From Actinomycetota bacterium (GTDB lineage: Bacteria > Actinomycetota > Actinomycetes > Nanopelagicales > Nanopelagicaceae): a stretch of DNA of 6,908 bases. The notes beneath the pieces were generated by a model that was not told the origin of the DNA, did not search any database, and worked only from the letters and a program-made list of their open reading frames with translations. Both the position numbers and the translations under genes were made by a program. Below are positions 5,708 through 6,908 of the stretch, piece after piece (positions within the stretch are counted from its first letter, which is position 1; each line of letters opens with the position of its first letter). The stretch is from NCBI GenBank assembly GCA_009700405.1, contig WLMD01000088.1, forward strand, positions 1-6,908. Reading direction: 5' to 3'.

Positions 5708-6520
5708 ATGGCAATTCAATACAAAACCCTTGACCAGATCAAGGTGATGCGCCGTGCAGGTTTGCTCGTAGGTGAAACACTCGAAATCTTGCGATCATCG
5801 GTGAAGGTGGGAATGCGAACCGATGCCCTAGATGCAATTGCAGCTGCAAATATTAAACGTGGTGGTGGAACCTCTAATTTCAAGGGATATCACGGTTTTC
5901 CAGCGACAATTTGTGTTTCTATCAATGACGAGATTGTTCATGGAATTCCGGGTGATCGAGTTATCAACGATGGCGATGTTGTTTCCATAGACGCTGGCGC
6001 CATTATCGAAGGTTGGCATGGTGATGCGGCCTTCTCGGTAATTGCTGGAACTGTTGACCCAGCAGATCAGAAACTTCTAGATGTTTGCGAAGAGTCAATG
6101 TGGCGAGGAATCGCTGCAGGTTGTGTCGGGGCGAAGATTTCGGATATTGGTCACGCAATCGAAAGCTACGTAAAATCTCAAGGTAAATATGGAATCTTGC
6201 AAGAGTACGGGGGGCACGGAATCGGTACGGAGATGCATCAAGAACCTCATGTACTAAATTTCGGTAAAGGTGGGCACGGTTTAGAACTTACCCCTGGTTT
6301 GGTGTTGGCAATTGAACCGATGATCACTCGCGGAACGCATAAAACTCGAGTGCTTGGTGATGATTGGACAGTTGTTTCCACCGATAAATCACGTGGCGCC
6401 CATTTTGAAAACTCGTATTGTTTACTTCCGGATGGCAAGCCATTTGTTCTTACTGCAATTGATGGTGGGCGCGATCGTTTGGCTTCACTTGGTATAGAAA
6501 TTTCAAATCTTCTGAATTAA
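5708..6520 (+). CDS. map: Methionine aminopeptidase, type I
   Basis: Removes the initiator methionine from nascent proteins in the cytoplasm, with two divalent metals. The protein has 270 residues, the size of the class without the N-terminal zinc-finger or SH3-like extension. The five metal ligands are visible: D95 (SIDAGA), D106 (WHGDAAF), H170 (GGHGIG), E203 (AIEPM) and E234 (HFENS). The substrate-side histidines are H78 (EIVHGIPGD) and H177 (MHQEPHV). The start is five bases after the adk stop with no good Shine-Dalgarno in CACTAATAGTT, so re-initiation after adk is likely. It begins MAIQYKTLDQIKVMRRAG, typical of the family. The TAA stop is shared in TTAA with the opposing gene. No infA follows. 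Confidence 0.98.
   Translation: MAIQYKTLDQIKVMRRAGLLVGETLEILRSSVKVGMRTDALDAIAAANIKRGGGTSNFKGYHGFPATICVSINDEIVHGIPGDRVINDGDVVSIDAGAIIEGWHGDAAFSVIAGTVDPADQKLLDVCEESMWRGIAAGCVGAKISDIGHAIESYVKSQGKYGILQEYGGHGIGTEMHQEPHVLNFGKGGHGLELTPGLVLAIEPMITRGTHKTRVLGDDWTVVSTDKSRGAHFENSYCLLPDGKPFVLTAIDGGRDRLASLGIEISNLLN
6517..6520. other. TTAA shared by the stop codons of map and the opposing gene
   Basis: Bases 6518-6520 read TAA on + (map stop) and 6517-6519 read TAA on - (regulator stop). The two genes overlap tail to tail by four bases, leaving no intergenic space for a terminator. Confidence 0.9.
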
Positions 6521-6908
6521 CCCTGGGTTGCAAAACTCTTTTCGATTACATCAAAAATCAGTTCATTCCATTTTTTGGGATCAATATGTAGAGTTGCGAC
6601 GTCATCAATGATTTTGCCAAAGGCGTATCCCTGTATCATTAGCGCCATAGATAGCGGGTCTAAATCGGCTCTTAAATATCCAGCATTCTGCGCTCTCCTT
6701 GCCAACTCCGTTATGGATTCAGTAAGCCTTTGTTGCTCCTCTCCTAAGTCATGCATTAGTCGAGGATTGCCTTCTGCCATACCGAGTATCCGTGCACGTT
6801 CAAATCGTGAAGACCTTGAGGAAGGGCTTTGAGTTAATTCAAAAACTCTTACAAGGCCTTCGAAAAATTGCTCACGATTACTTGCATCATTCATTACGGT
6901 TGTAAGAA
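6517..6908 (-). CDS. Probable TetR-family transcriptional regulator, C-terminal part (N-terminus outside the window)
   Basis: About 130 residues are visible, and the frame stays open to the right edge (codons for LTTV precede the first in-window ATG at 6894), so that ATG is internal. The visible part looks like the all-helical ligand-binding and dimer domain of TetR/AcrR regulators: an amphipathic region FERARILGMAEGNPRLMHDL, then a helix ESITELARRAQNAGYLRADLDP, then MALMIQGYAFGKIIDDVA and a final helix WNELIFDVIEKSF. The order 'A-x-x-G-x-L-R-x-D-x-D-P' before a helix with a central glycine is typical of that family. The DNA-binding N-terminus is not visible, so the family call is from pattern only and the ligand is unknown. 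It is convergent with map and probably unrelated to the operon functionally. Confidence 0.7.
   Translation of the reverse strand, partial: LTTVMNDASNREQFFEGLVRVFELTQSPSSRSSRFERARILGMAEGNPRLMHDLGEEQQRLTESITELARRAQNAGYLRADLDPLSMALMIQGYAFGKIIDDVATLHIDPKKWNELIFDVIEKSFATQG

Noticed and set aside
6575..6832. 85-codon + strand frame downstream of map (a possible infA)
   Set aside because: It shows no IF-1 features and is a shadow of the - strand regulator.
6517..6894. The - strand gene as a complete 125-residue protein starting at 6894
   Set aside because: The frame is open to the window edge with no stop upstream of that ATG, and a TetR protein needs an N-terminal DNA-binding domain, so it is read as truncated.

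Overview
The window is a continuous run of the bacterial spc ribosomal-protein operon plus the start of the secY-adk-map segment. It comes from an actinobacterium of moderate GC content, roughly half by eye. The S8, zinc-type S14 and L30 sequences closely resemble my memory of the Streptomyces proteins (for example the S8 start MTMTDPIADMLTRL and the S14 end AHRGELPG-TK-SW). The base composition is much lower than in typical soil actinobacteria and the genes are packed very tightly. Together these suggest a streamlined lineage such as the freshwater acI / Nanopelagicales group. That placement is inference; no search was run.

Layout. Positions 1-3687 hold nine large- and small-subunit ribosomal protein genes on the + strand: rplX (cut at the left edge), rplE, rpsN (four-cysteine type), rpsH, rplF, rplR, rpsE, rpmD and rplO. 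Positions 3757-6520 hold secY, adk and map on the same strand. The last gene, on the - strand from 6517 to the right edge, is the C-terminal part of a probable TetR-family repressor.

How the genes work together. The ribosomal proteins feed assembly of both subunits. SecY is the translocon pore that receives nascent chains. Adenylate kinase balances AMP, ADP and ATP. Methionine aminopeptidase trims the initiator methionine from new chains. Six of the eleven same-strand junctions are the one-base stop/start overlap TAATG, so translational coupling is probably the rule.

Only two same-strand gaps are longer than 5 nt, and both contain symmetric sequence. The 88-nt rpsN-rpsH gap has a hairpin at 1070-1091 and a small one at 1112-1122 next to the rpsH ribosome site. 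The 69-nt rplO-secY gap has a perfect 22-bp palindrome made of two adjacent CTGTAnTACAG units (3693-3714). These are the best candidates for undescribed regulation. At the right end, map and the opposing regulator share a TTAA that is the stop codon on both strands, and the infA gene often found after map in actinobacteria is not there. I see no mobile element, CRISPR array, RNA gene or new multi-gene system; most of the window is ordinary core genome.
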